Of a DNA stretch of 64,000 nt, positions 36,470 through 50,974 are shown piece by piece. The notes under the pieces are model-generated. The model was given only the letters and a program-made list of their open reading frames with translations, made no database searches and was not told where the DNA came from. The DNA comes from Sesamum alatum. Lineage: Eukaryota > Streptophyta > Magnoliopsida > Lamiales > Pedaliaceae. The stretch covers positions 24,456,046 through 24,520,045 of the forward strand of contig JACGWO010000007.1 in assembly GCA_034509735.1 (NCBI GenBank), written 5' to 3'. The position numbers and the translations under genes were made by a program. Position 1 is the stretch's first letter; every line of letters starts with the position of its first letter.

Positions 36470-39400
36470 TTGTGCTTTCAGTCCTTATCATTGACTGATA
36501 GATAACTCATTTTTTGCGATAAATATATTCGTATTGACTCTAATAATCTATATTAAAGCCACTCTTCGATTATATGACTAGAACTCCATCTTATTCAGCA
36601 TAAAAATGCACTAGTACTATATCTAAAACACTCTTTTGAGCTATGCACTCAACTTTGTACCTTTGCACAATGACAAACTCCTTTAAACACTAATTCACTT
36701 TTATCATTACCATGTCGAAGGCTTGGTCAACCTTCGTAATCAATCGTACATCCGGATATATGCCTAATACTCAACACAATCGTAGGAAACACCTTGGGTT
36801 TTCAGTCCTTATCATTGACTGATACATGACTCATTTTTGGCTATAAATATATTCGTATTGACTCTAATAATCAATATTAAAGCCACTCCTCGATTATAAA
36901 ACTAGGACTCCATGTTATTCAACATTAAAATACACTAGGACTACATCTAGAACACTCTTTTGAGTCATGGACTCATCTTTGTACCTTTGTGCAATGACAA
37001 ACTCCTTTAAACAAATTTAGACACTAATGCACTTTTATCTTTGCCATACCGAGGTCTTGGAGAACCTCCATAATCAATCGTACGTCCGGAAGCATGCCTA
37101 ATACTCAGTACAATCGTAGGAAATACCTTGTGTTTTCTGTTCTTATCATTGACTGATAGATGACTCATTTCTGGCTATAAATATATTCGTATTGACTCTA
37201 ATAATCAATATTAAAGCCCCTCTTCTATTGTACGACTACGACTCCATCTTATTCAACATTAAAATGCAATAGGACTACATCTAGAACACTCTTTTGAGCC
37301 ATTGACACATCTTTGTACATTTGCGCAATGCCAAACTCCTTTAAACAAGTTTAGATACTAATGCACTTTTATCTTTGCCATATCGAGGGCTTGGAGAAGC
37401 TTCATAATCAATCGTATGTACGGATACATGCCTAATACTCAACACAATCTTAGGAAACACCTTGTGCTTTCAGTCCTTATCATTGACTGATAGATAACTC
37501 AATTTTTGCTATAAATATATTCGTATTGACTCTAATAATCAATATTAAAGCCACTCTTCGATTATATGACTAGGACTCCATCTTATTCAACATAAAAATG
37601 CACTAGTACTACAACAAAAACACTCTTTTGAGCCATGGTCTCAGCTTTGTACCTTTGCACAACGACAAACACCTTTAAATAAGTTTAGACACTAATTCCC
37701 TTTTATCTTTGCCATATCGAGGGCTTGGTCAACCTTCATAATCAATCGTACGTCCGAATACAGTCCTAATACTCAACACAATCATATGAAACACCTTGTA
37801 TTTTCAGCCCTTATCATTGACTGATAAATGACTCATTTTTTGCTTTAAATATATTCATATTGACTGTAATAATCAATGTTAAAGCCACTCTTTGATTATA
37901 TGATTAGGACTCCTTCTTATTCAACATAAAAATGCACTAGTACTACATCTAAAACACTCTTTGAGCCATGGACTCAGCTTTCTACCTTTGCACAACGACA
38001 AACTCCTTTAAACAAATTTAGACACTTATTCCGTTTATTTTTGCCATATTGAGGGCTTGGTCAACCTTCGTAATCAATCGTATGTCCGGATACATGCCTA
38101 ATACTCAACACGATTGTAGTAAACACCTTGTGTTTTCAGTCCTTATCATTTATAAAACTAGGACCCCATGTTATTCAACATTAAAATGCACTAGGACTAC
38201 ATCTAGAACAATCTTTCAAGCCATGGACTCAGCTTTGTACCTTTTCGCAACGACAAACTCCTTTAATCAAGTTTAGACACTAATGCACTTTTATCTTTGC
38301 CATACCGAGGGCTTGGAGAACCTTCCTAATCAATCGTACATCTGGATACATGCCTAATACTCAACACAATCGTAGGAAACACCTTGTTCTTTCAGTCTTT
38401 ATCATTGACTGATAGATGACTCATTTTTGACAATAAATATATGCGTATTGACTCTAATAATCAATATTAAAGCCACTCTTCATTTATATGACTAGGACTC
38501 CATCTTATTCAACATAAAAATGCACTAGTACTATATCTCAAACACTCTTTCGAGCCATGGACTCAGCTTTGTACCTTTTCGCAACGAAGAACTCCTTTAA
38601 TCAAGTTTAAACACTAATGCACTTTTATCTTTGCCATATCAAGGGCTTGGAGAACCTTCATAATCAATCGTACGTCCGGACACATGCCTAATACTCAACA
38701 TAGGAAACACCTTGTGCTTTCAGTCCTTATCATTGACAGATAGATGACTCATTTTTGGCAACAAATATAGTCCTATTGACTCTAATAATCAATATTAAAG
38801 CCACTCTTCGATTATATGACTAGGGCTCCATCTTATTCAACATAAAAAATGCCCTAGTACTATATCTAAAACACTCTTTTAAGCCATGGACTCAACTTTG
38901 TACCTTTGCAGAACGACAAAGTCCTGGAAACAAGTTTAGACACTAATGCACTTTTATCTTTGCTATATCGATGGCTTGGAGAACCTTCACAATCAATCGT
39001 ACGTCCGAATACATGCCTAATACTCAACACAATTGTAGGAAACACCTTGTGCTTTCAGTCCTTATCATTGATTGATAGATGACTCATTTTGGGCTATAAA
39101 TATTCGTATTGACTCTAGTAATCAATATTAAAGCCACTCTTCGATTATATGAGTAGGACTGCATGTTATTCAACATAAAAATGCACTAGGAAACACCTTG
39201 TGCTTTCAGTCCATTTCATTGATTGATAGATCACACATATTGGGCTATAAATACATTCGTATTGACTCTAATAATCAATATTAAACTTTTGTTATCAGTT
39301 GTTATCATTGACTGATAGATGACTCATTTTTTGCTATAAATATATTCGTATTGACTCTAATTATTAATGTTTAAAGCCACTCTTCAATTATACGACAAGG

Positions 39401-42400
39401 ACGCCATCTTATTCAACATAAAAATACGCTAGGACTACATTTAGAACACTGTTTCGAGTCATGCACTCAACTTTGTACCTTTGCACAATGACAAACTCCT
39501 TTAAACACTTATTCACTTTTATCATTTCCATGTCGATGGCTTGGTCAACCTTCGTAATTAATCGTACGTCCAGATACATGCCTAATACTCAACACAATCG
39601 TAGGAAACACCTTGTGTTTTCAGTCCTTATCCTTGACTGATACATGACTCATTTCTGGCTATAAATATATTCGTATTAACTCTAATAATCAATATTAAAG
39701 CCACTCTTCGATTATAAAACAAGGACTCCATGTTATTCGACATTAAAATGCACTAGGACTACATCTAGAACACTCTTTTGAGCCATGGACTCATCTTTGT
39801 ACCTTTGCCCAACGAAAAACTACCTCAAACAAATTTAGACACTAATGCACTTTTACCTTTGCCATATCAAGGGCTTGGAGAACCTTCATAATCAATCGTA
39901 CGTCCCGATAAATGCCTAATACTCAGTATAGTCATAGGAAGTACCTTTTGTTTTCTGTTCTTATCATTGACAGATAGATGACTCATTTTCTGGCAACAAA
40001 TATATTCGTATTGACTCTAATAATCAATATTTACGCCACTCTTCGATTATGCGACTAGGACGCCATCTTATTCAACATAAAAATGCACTAGGACTACATT
40101 TAGAACACTCTTTCGAGCCATGGACTCATCTTTGTACCTTTGCGCAACGACAAACTCTTTTAAACAAGTTTAGGCACTAATGCACTTTTATCTTTGCCTT
40201 ATCGAGGGCTTGGAGAACCTTCATAATAAAACGTATATCCAGATACATGCCTAATATTCAGTACAATCGTAGGAAAAGCCTTGTGTTTTCTGTTCTTATC
40301 GTTGATTGATAGATAACTCATTTCTGGCGATAAACATATTCGTATTGACTCTAATAATCAATATTAAAGCCACTCTTCGATTATAAGACTAGGAGTCCAT
40401 GTTATTCATTAAAATGCACTAGGACTACATCTTGAACACTATTTTGAGCCAAGGACTCATCTTTGTACCTTTGCGCAAAGACAAACTCCTTTGAACAAAT
40501 TTAGACACTTATTCCCTTTTATCTTTGCCATATCAAGGGCTTGGAGAACCTTCATAATCAATCGTGCTTCCGGATATATGCCTAATACTCAATACAATCG
40601 TAGGAAATACCTTGTGTTTTCTGTTCTTATCATTAATTGATATATGGCTCATTTCTGGCAATAAATGTATTCGTATTAACTCTAATAATTAATATTAAAG
40701 CCACTCTTCGATTATAGACTAGGACTCCATGTTATTCAACATTAAAATGCACAAGGACTACATCTTGAACACTATTTTGAGCCAAGGACTCATCTTTGTA
40801 CCTTTGTGCAATGACAAACTCCTTTAAACAAATTTAGACACTAATACACTTTTATCTTTGCCATATCAAGGGCTTGGAGAACTTTCATAATCAATCCTAC
40901 GTCCGGATACATGCCTAATATTCAACACAATCGTAGGAAACACCTTGTGCTTTCAGTCCTTATCATTGACTGATAGATAACTCACTTTTTGCTATAAATA
41001 TATTCGTATTGACTCTAATAATCTATATTAAAGCCACTCTTCGATTATATGAGTAGGACTGCATGTTATTCAACGTAAAAATGCACTAGGAAACACCTTG
41101 TGCTTTCAGTCCTTATCATTGATTGATAGATCACTCATTTTGGGTTATAAATATATTCATATTGACTCTAATAATCAATATTAAACTTGTGTTATCAGTT
41201 GTATTCATTGACTGATAGATGACTCATTTTTTGCTATAAATATATTCATATTGACTCTAATAATCAATATTAACGCAACTCTTCGATTATACGACTAGGA
41301 CACCATCTTATTCATCATTAAAATGCACTAGGAATAGATTTCAAATACTCTTTCGAGCCATGGACTCATTTTTGTACCTTTGCGGAACGACAAACTTCTT
41401 TAAACAAATTTATACACTAATGCACTTTTATCTTACCATATCGAGGGCTTGGAAAACCTTCATAATCAATCTTACATCCAGATACATGCCTAATACTCAA
41501 CATAATCGTAGGAAACACCTTGTGCTTTCAGTCCTTATCATTGACTGATAGATAACTCATTTTTTGCTATAAATATATTCGTATTGACTCTAATAATCTA
41601 TATTACAGCCACTCTTCGATTATATGACCAGGACTCCATCTTATTCAGCATAAAAATGCACTAGTACTACATCTAAAGCACTCTTTTGAGCCATGCACTC
41701 AACTTTGTACCTTTGCACATCGACAAACTCCTTTAAACACTTATTCACTTTTATCATTGTCATGTCGAGGGCTTGGTCAACCTTCGTAATCAATCGTACG
41801 TCCGGATACATACCTAATACTCAACACAATCGTAGGAAACACCTTGTGTTTTCAGTCCTTATCATTGATTGATACCTGACTCATTTCTGGCTATAAATAT
41901 ATTCGTATTGACTCTAATACTTAGTACAATCGTAGCAAATACCTTGTGTTTTCTGTTCTTATCATTGACTAATAGATGACTCATTTCTGGCAATAAATAT
42001 ATTCGTATTGCCTCTAATAATTAATATTAAAGCCACTCTTCGATTATAAGACTAGGACTGCATGTTATTCAACATTAAATGCACTAGGACTACATCTTGA
42101 ACAATATTTTGAGCCAAGGACTCATCTTTGTACCTTTGCACAACGACAAACTCCTTTAAACAAGTTTAGAAACTAATGCAATTTTATCTTTGCCATATCA
42201 AGGGCTTGGAGAACCTTCATAATCAATCGTACGTTCGGATACATGCCTAATACTCAACACAATCATAGGAAACACCTTGTGCTTTCAGTCCTTATTATTG
42301 ACTGATAGATTACTGAATTTTTGCTATAAAAATTTCGTATTGACTCTAATAATCAATATTAAAGCCATTCTTCGATTCTACGACTAGGACTCCATCTTAT

Positions 42401-44082
42401 TCAACATAAAAATGCACTAGGATTACATCTAGAACACTCTTTTGAGCCATGGACTCAACTTTGTACCTTTGCGCAACGACAAACTCTTTTAAACAAGTTT
42501 AGAGATAATGCACTTTTATCTTTGCCATATCGAGGGCTTGGAGAACCTTCATAATCAATCGTACGTCCGGATACATGCCTAATACTCAACATAATCGTAA
42601 GAAACACCTTGTGCTTTCAATCCTTATCATTGAATGATATATAACACATTTTTGGCTATAAATGTATTCGTATTGACTTTAATAATCAATATTAAAGCCA
42701 GTCTTCGATTATATGACTAGGACTCCATCTTATTCAACATAAAAAGGCACTAGGACTACATCAGGAACACTCTTTTGAGCCATGGACTCAGCTTTGTACC
42801 TTTGCGCAACGACAAACTCTTTTAAACATGGACTCATTTTTTGCTATAAATATATTCGTATTGACTCTAATAATCAATATTAAAGTCACTCTTCGAATAT
42901 ACGACTAGGACGCAATCTTATTCAACATAAAAATGCACTAGGAATACATTTCAAACGCTCTTTCGAGCCATGGACTCATTTTTGTACCTTTGCAGAACGA
43001 CAAACTCCTTTAAACATGTTTAGAGACTAATGCACTTTTATCTTTGCCATATCGAGGGTTTAGAGAACCTTCATAATTAATCGTACGTCCGGATACATGC
43101 CTAATACTCAATACAATCATAAGAAACACCTTGTGCTTTCAGTCCTTATCATTGAATGATAGATTACTGTTTTTTGGCTATATACATATTTGTATTGACT
43201 CTAATAATGTATATTAAAGCCACTCTTCGATTATACGACTAGGACTACATCTTATTTAACATAAAAATGCACTAGTACTATATCTAAAACACTCTTTCGA
43301 GTTATGCACTCAGCTTTGTACCTTTGCACAATGACAAACTCCTTTAAACACTTATTCACTTTTATCATTGCTATGTCGAGGGCTTGGTCAACCTTCGTAA
43401 TTAATCGTACGTCCGGATGCATGCCTAATGCTCAACACAATCGTAGGAAACACCTTGTGTTTTCAGTGCTTATCATTGACTAATACATGACTCATTTCTG
43501 GATATAAATATATTCATATTGGCTCTAATAATCAATATTAAAGCCATTCTTCGATTATAAAACTAGGACTCCATCTCGAACACTCTTTTGAGCCATGGAC
43601 TCATATTTGCGCAAATTTAGACACTAATGCACTTTTATCTTTTCCATATCGAGGGCTAGGAGAACCTTGATAATAAATCGTACGTCCGGATACATGCCTA
43701 ATGCTCAACACAATTGTATGAAACACCTTGTGCTTTCAGTCCTTATCATTGATTGATAGATGACTCATTTTTTGCTATAAATATATTCATATTGACTCTA
43801 ATAATCAATATTAAAGTCACTCTTCGATTATTTGACTAGGACTCCATCTAAAACACTCTTTTGAGCAATGGACTCAGCTTTGTGTCTTTGCACAACGACA
43901 AACTCCTTTAAACAAATTTAGACACTTATCCGTTTATCTTTGCCATATCGAGGGCTTGGTCAACCTTCGTAATCAATCCTACGTCCGGATACATGCCTAA
44001 TACTCAACACAATCGTAGGAAACACCTTGTGTTTTCAGTCCTTATCATTGACTAATAGATGACGAATTTCTGGGTATAAATG
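36470..44082 (+). repeat. 334-bp satellite array, third block
   Basis: About 22 monomers. Local variants differ from earlier blocks: ACTAGTACTACATCTAAAAC, TTAAACACTTATTCACTTTT, GGCTTGGTCAACC. Modules beginning GAGTAGGACTGCATG at 39151 and 41051 are exactly 1,900 bp apart, suggesting another, more decayed higher-order unit. The array is interrupted at 44082 by the copia LTR. Confidence 0.93.
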
Positions 44083-46318
44083 TGAAGGACAAGCGGATCC
44101 GCCCGGGAGCGCGAGCGGAAGCGAGAAAAGCGAGGAAAGTGCTTAAATTTAAATCAAATTCAAAATACGCGAATCCCAAGGGGTGTACCCTTGGGTGCTC
44201 AACCGGGCGTTCGATGTAGGATGTGTAAATATTAAAACATATATTTAAACACATAGGGCATAGATATACAAATGAAATCAATCAAAGCGTAATAAACCGT
44301 TACCTTTGATTGTTTAGCGTATGCTCCCGGCTACTAGCGTTGTTCCTTCTCCGGAATGCTCACGAAATCCAAACGTATGGATTCTCCAAAGGTGATCCAC
44401 ACCACACAGGAAGAAACACACGTTCTTCTTGCTAGAAAAGAACGGGTTTAGGAAAGAATCGGTTTAAGAGAAAAACACTATGAATTAGTGTTCTCTTAAA
44501 CCTACTTTGTTCTTCTTCTTGATTCAAAATCAAGTGAAGAACACAAGTGTAAGAGAGGGAGGGAGCACGAAATTTTGAGAGAGAGGAGAGGATTTTTGTC
44601 TTCTCTTTTTCCTAGAAAAAGATGAATAATGAATCACTTATGCTAGGTGTTGTATATACTCCTATATATACATAATTAATGTGATTATTGAAATGTGTCT
44701 AGGTTCATCCAAGGATGTCTAGATTCATTCCAATCAATCACCATCAATTCTTCAATCAAGCCTACCAAAATTTATGGTATGATCAAATCATACCAAAAAG
44801 GAAGAGCTTGATTGGAGTTGATTTGTCTCTTTCCAAAAGAGACAAGTCAACATACCACCTAGCATGCAACATGGCTGATTTTGCTTCCTCCAAGGGAGCA
44901 TGTCGGCTATGTTTAATTAAGGGAAGAAGTCCAACTTCTTCCTATTCCAAATTAGGAATTATTTCTCCTCTCGGGTATAATTTAACGGACCGGGTTTTAT
45001 CGTAATTCAATTACGACGAACCCAATATTAAATCCAATTTAATGTCCACTTAAATTATTCCCGTTGATCTTTTAATCCAATTAAAAGATCCAACGTCTCA
45101 ACTTTCCATATTTAATCGAAAATCTAATTTACCGATTAAATGAAAGCCCGATACAATATCGGCCCGTCCATCCAATGGACTTTCCCTTAAGTAATCCAAT
45201 TACTTATTTTATCCTTCGAGATTGACTCCTAGTCGATCTCTCAACCTCCTTGGTGATTTGTGTGTGACCCTTTAGGTTCACCCTCAGCTAGACTTGGGCC
45301 CGTGTCCCACAAGGGCCCGTTACCATGGGTGGCCGTCTAGCAACAGTCCATGGCACTAGAGACTAGGTGAATTGACGTGAACATTTAGGTGCCGATTCCG
45401 TACGGGTACGATCCTTCCGTCTACCGTCTCCCGGCCTTAGTCTAGGGTATGGAATTGGGCGTCGGTTCCCATCCTTGACTAGGCATCTATGCTTAATACT
45501 CGAGACTACGTATGCTTCATTGCATCGACACAGGAAACCATTCCCTGTTCGATCAACCACTGTGGCCACAGCTTCAAACAGCATGTACGTGTCTCCGAGT
45601 GCATAGGAGATACCTTTGTCATATGCTGACAGGGGACGGATCCTCTTCTTGGAATCCACCGTCCTCGCTACACATTCCGACTGCACTGGACAAGGCTTAT
45701 AATGATCATCTTACAGAATGATCACCTCTCGCCAGATCCAAGATACGGCCGTCCTGTGCACGTGACTGCCATGATTCCTCAAGTTTGAGGATTACTCCCG
45801 TACTATCAGAACCGGGGAAAACCAATCATACCGACCAAGCCTCCAAGGCTTCCATATGATGATCCCCGCGAGTCAGTCCAGTCGGCTCGACCCCAGTCGG
45901 CTCGACCCCAGTCGACCAACCCATCAAGATCGTGTAGGCGTCCCACGCTTGTCGCCGATGAAACACGGCACTCATCCAATGAACACGACTCTTGAAGCAA
46001 GTCTCAATAGGACTCTCGATGCCCTGTCTCGAGGTCCTCGACTTGGAACGTTTCAGACCCAACTCTTAATCAGTTGGTTTCATGACCACCATCCAATGCG
46101 TGGCCCAACTGCACGAGTTGTTATCCATGGTCTGTGGGCTTTGTTGCGATATAAGTTAAACACCATTTTAACAAATGTAAGATGAGCGCAACAAAGAAGG
46201 TACCATTGGTGACGAACACTCATCTTATTCATCACATAATAATATTACATTCAGATCAAGTTGTCGGATAGGTTACAAATTGCCAAACCTATTGGCTTTC
46301 TGGTCACCTATTCCAACA
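44083..46318 (-). repeat. copia 3' LTR, complete
   Basis: 2,236 bp with TG...CA termini on either strand (TGAAGG at 44083, CCAACA ending at 46318). The immediate left flank AAATG is satellite; the expected matching duplication on the far side is lost. In the minus direction TATA-like runs lie near 44650-44675. Short open frames inside it are not supported as genes. Confidence 0.93.
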
Positions 46319-46329
46319 ATCTCCCACTT
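46319..46329 (-). other. copia polypurine tract
   Basis: On the minus strand AAGTGGGAGAT lies directly before the LTR start (TGTTGGAATAGG). This is the usual position and composition for plus-strand DNA priming. Confidence 0.8.
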
Positions 46330-48761
46330 GACCTAAAGCCAATCACCCATTGACCTCGAATCTCTTATTCAGATGGTGAGTATGGGCAACTTGCAACATG
46401 GGCTTAGCAAGTGGATCTGCTATGTTTTCTGCTGAGCTGACTCGGTCCAACCGAACGTCACTCCTGCTATCCATCTCTCTAAGAGATGGTAGCGTCTAAG
46501 AATATGCTTAGATCGTGATGAGATCTTGGTTCCTTTGCTAGTGCTATCGCTCTGTTGTTATCATGAAAGATAATTACAGGCTTAGCAATGCTAGGTACTA
46601 CATCCAACCCTTGGATGTAGCTCATCAGCCAAACCACTCCTTAGCAGCTTCCAAAGCCGCTATGTATTCAAAACTCTATGGTGGAGTCCGCCGTGGTAGC
46701 CTACTTGGAACCCTTCCAAGTAACCACGCCACCATTAAGTCTGAATACAAAACCATACTGAGACTTGGCATCATCGTCATTCGACTGGAAGCTAGCGTCG
46801 CTATAGCCTTCCAGTATCAACCCTCCACCGCCGTAGATCAAGAACATGTCCTTAGTCCTTTTCAAGTACTTTTGGATAGTCTTGACTGCACTCCAGTGAT
46901 ATCGGCTAGTTACGCTCAAAGCGAAAGCCATATAAGGTCTAGTGCACTGAACAACATACTATATAGGGGATGTCCAACATCCTTTTAAGCTCCTCATCAG
47001 TCTTAGGAGACTGCTTCTTGGATAACTTAATTCCATGCCTCATAGGAAGGCATCCTCGTTTTGAGTTCTCCATCTTGAATCTCTTCAAGACTTTCTCAAT
47101 GTACGAGGACTGGGCCATTCATAACATCCTTCTAGATCTATCCCTGTAGATCTTGATGCCAAGGATGTAGGATGCCTCGCCCATATCCTTCATGGAGAAT
47201 TGCATTGACAGCCAAGCTTTAGTGGTACCCAACATCTTAGCATCATTCCCAATGAGCAAGATGTCATCCACGTAAAGCACCAGAAACGCAACTGAGCTCC
47301 CACTGATCTTCTTGTATACACGAGGATCGGACTCGTTCTTGATGAAATCATATCCCCGTATGACTTCATCAAAACGTATGTTCCAGCTTCGGGTTTAACC
47401 CCTTTTGGTGCATCTGCTAGGGTCCAAACCTTGTTTGTACCCATCGAGTCCATCTCGGATTTCATGGCCTCAAGCCACTTGTCCGAATCGATGTCCGACA
47501 TCGCTTCTCCGTACGTCTTTGGATCATTATCCAACTGACCGGTCAGGCCCAGAAATCCATACCTATCAGGTGCATGGGATACTCTGGCCGACCTACGGAG
47601 GACTGGAACAATATAAGTGGGAACCACTGGCTCAGATGTCACTGTCGCCTCATGGGGTGCCTCACTTGATTCCTCAAGGAGCACCTCATCGCGTCGACTA
47701 TCCGATGGAAAACCTTTTTCCAAGAACACTGCGTTTCGCGAGACAAAAACCTTTTGCTCGGAGGGATCATAGAAATAATACCCCGCAGTTTCTTTTGGAT
47801 AGCCGATGAACCTGCATAAACTAGACCTCGAGTCTAGTTTATCTCCCACTAATCTCTTGACATATGCGGGGCAACCCCACACTTTCAAGTATTTGTAGGA
47901 GGCAGGCTTGCCATGCCATATCTCATATGGGGTCTGGGATACCCTTTTAGATGGCGCCAAGTTCAAAACTTTGGCCGCCGTCTCAAGAGCGTATCCCCAG
48001 AAGGAAAGGGGTAGTTCGGTAAAACTCATCATGGATCGGACCATGTCCAACAAGGTCCGATTCCTCCTTTCAGACACACCATTAAGCTGCGGTGTTCCAG
48101 GAGGGGTCCACTGAGAGAGAATCACATTCTGTTTTAGATAATCAGTAAACTCACCACTCAAATACTCTCCACCTCGGTCGGACCGAAGGGCTTTGATCTT
48201 TCGACCGGTTTGGTTCTCTACTTCAAGTCTGTATTCCTTAAACCTTCCAAAGGCTTCAGACTTGTACCTCATCAGGTAAACATAACCATACCGTGAGTGA
48301 TCATCGGTAAAGGTTATGAAGTATGAGTACCCACCTCTAGCCTGAGTATTTAGTGGACCACAGACATCTGTATGGATTAAATCCAACAGACCACTGGCTA
48401 GCGTACTTTTTCCAACAAAGGGTTTCTTGGTCATCTTTCCCTTTAGACAGGATTCGCAGGTCGGTAGGTTGTTCAAATCGTCTATTTCTAGACTCTTTGA
48501 GTCCACCAACCTTATTATCCTATCTTTAGAGATATGACCTAACCTCGCATGCCATATCTGTGCGTTATTATGATCATTCACGTTTTCATTTGTGTTCTGC
48601 AGTCATAATCCAATTAGACTGTTGAAGTATGTACAGACCGTTGACCAATGTACCAAGCAAATGAGAAATACCATCTTTGATAATGAAAAAAACCGTTTCT
48701 ATTGATGGTAAATTCATATCCCTCCTTATCAAGGACCGGGATGGAAACAATGTTTTTAATC
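46330..48761 (-). pseudogene. pol: copia pol, second (downstream) copy: integrase, partial RT, RNase H
   Basis: Minus-strand pol sequence reading from pre-integrase (VPSMIKNIVSIP, about 48780) through an integrase with WHARLGHISKDR, CESCLKGK, HTDVCGPL, SDRGGEYLS and SERRNRTLLD. It continues to a short RT N-terminus ending GVKP, then jumps to the YVDD region (about 47240-47290). RNase H follows (GYSDASFQSNDDDAKSQYGF near 46780; HDNN and AIALAKEPRSHH near 46500-46560) and runs to the polypurine tract. The RT core before YVDD is missing. Compared with the other copy, about 39 bp are absent near 46890-46960. The copy has its own frameshifts and no gag, so it could not work alone. Confidence 0.9.
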
Positions 48762-50974
48762 ATGCTAGGTACTACATCAAACCCTTGGATGTAGCTGATC
48801 AACCAAACCACTCCTTAGCAGCTTCCAAGGCCGCTATGTATTCAAAACTCTATGGTGGAGTCCGTCGTGGTAGCCTACTTGGAACTCTTCCAAGTAACCA
48901 CGCCACCATTTGGTCTAAATACAAAACCATACTGAGACTTGGCATCATCGTCATCCGACTGGAAGCTAGTGTCGCTATTAGCCTTCCAGTATCAACTGTC
49001 CACTGCCGTAGATCAAGAACATGTCCTTAGTCCTTTTTCAGGTACTTCAGGATAGTCTTGACTGCACTCCAGTGTGCCTCCTGGCACACGACTGATATCG
49101 ACTTGTAACGCTCAAAGCGAAAGCCACATCAGGTCTAGTGCATTGAACAACATACTGTATGCTGCCTACGGCTGAAGCATAGGGGATGTCCAACATCCTT
49201 TTAAGCTCCTCATCAGTCTTAGGAGACTGCTTCTTGGATATCTTAATTCCATGCCTCATAGGAAGGAATCCTCGTTTTGAGTTCTCCATCTTGAATCTCT
49301 TCAAGATTTTCTCAATGTACGAGGACTGGGCCATTCCTAACATCCTTCTAGATCTATCCCTGTAGATCTTGATGCCAAGGATGTAGTATGCCTCGCCCAT
49401 ATCCTTCATAGAGAATTGCGTTGACAACCAAGCTTTAGTGGTACCTAACATCTTAGCATCATTCCCAATGAGCAAGATGTCATCCACGTAAAGCACCAAA
49501 AACGCAACTGAGCTCCCACTGATCTTCTTGTATACACAAGGATCGGACTCGTTCTTGATGAAATCATATCCCCGTATGACTTCATCAAAACGTATGTTCC
49601 AGCTTCGGGTTTAACGCCTTTTGGTGGATCTGCTAGGGTCCAAACCTTGTTTGCACCCATCGAGTCCATCTCGGATCTCATGGCCTCAAGCCACTTGTCC
49701 GAATCAATGTCCGACATCGCTTCTCCGTACGTCTTTAGATCATTATCCAACTGACCGGTCAGGCCCAGAAATCCATACCTATCAGGTGCATGGGATACTC
49801 TGGCCGACCTACGGAGGACTGGAACAATATCAGTGGGAACCACTGGCTCAGATGTCACTGCCGCCTCATGGGGTACCTCACTTGATTCCTCAAGGAGTAC
49901 CTCATCGCGCCGACTATCTGATGGAAAACCTTTTTCCAAGAACACTGCATTTCGCGAGACAAAAATCTTTTGCTCGGAGGGATCATAGAAATAATACCCC
50001 GCAGTTTCTTTCGGATAGCCGATGAACCTGCATAAACTAGACCTCGAGTCCAGTTTATCTCCCACTAATCTCTTGATATATGCGGGGCAACCCCACACTT
50101 TCAAGTATTTGTAGGAGGCAGGCTTGCCATGCCATATCTCATATGGCATCTGGGATACCCTTTTAGATGGCGCCAAGTTCAAAACTTTGGCCGCCGTCTC
50201 AAGAGCGTATCCCTAGAAGGAAAGGGTAGTTCGGTAAAACTCATCATGGATCAGACCATGTCCAACAAGGTCCGATTCCTCCTTTCAGACACACCATTAA
50301 GCTGCGGCGTTCCAGGAGGGGTCCACTGAGAGAGAATCCCATTCTCTTTTAGATAATCAGTAAACTCACCACTCAAATACTCTCCACCTCGGTCCGACCG
50401 AAGGGCTTTGATCTTTCGACCGGTTTGGTTCTCTACTTCAAGTCTGTATTCCTTAAACCTTCTAAAGGCTTCAGACTTGTACCTCATCAGGTAAACATAA
50501 CCATACCGTGAGTGATCATCGGTAAAGGTTATGAAGTACGAGTACCCACCTCTAGCCTGAGTATTTAGTGGACCACAGACATCTGTATGGATCAAATCCA
50601 ACAGACCACTGGCTAGCCTACTTTGTCCAACAAAGGGTTTCTTGGTCATCTTTCCCTTTAGACAGGATTCGCAGGTCAGTAGGTTGTCCAAATTGTCTAT
50701 TTCTAGACTCTTTGAGTCCACCAACCTTCTTATCCTATCTTTAGAGATATGCCCTAACCTCGCATGCCATATCTGTGCGTTATTATGATCATCATGTTTT
50801 CGTTCGTGTTCTGCAGTCATAATCCAATTAGACTGTTGAAGTATGTACAGACCGTTGACCAATGTACCAAGCAAATGAGAAATACCATCTTTGATAATGA
50901 AAAAACCGTTTTTATTGATGGTAAATTCATATCCCTCCTTATCAAGGATCGGGATGGAAACAATGTTTTTAATC
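46588..50974 (-). repeat. tandem duplication inside copia pol
   Basis: Two direct copies, 46588-48761 (2,174 bp) and 48762-50974 (2,213 bp). The 11-mer ATGCTAGGTAC occurs at 46588, 48762 and 50975, that is, at both outer ends and at the junction. In the parental element these sites are unrelated places in the RNase H and pre-integrase regions, so the joint is a microhomology junction. Confidence 0.88.

Noticed and set aside
45363..45686. Reverse-strand open frame of about 107 codons in the copia LTR, repeated at 55176-55484
   Set aside because: It lies wholly inside the LTR and resembles no known protein. It is open in both copies only because the LTRs are near identical.
47405..47809. Forward open frame of 134 codons, with a twin at 49621-50025
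   Set aside because: It is antisense to the integrase C-terminal/RT region, duplicated with it, and not protein-like.
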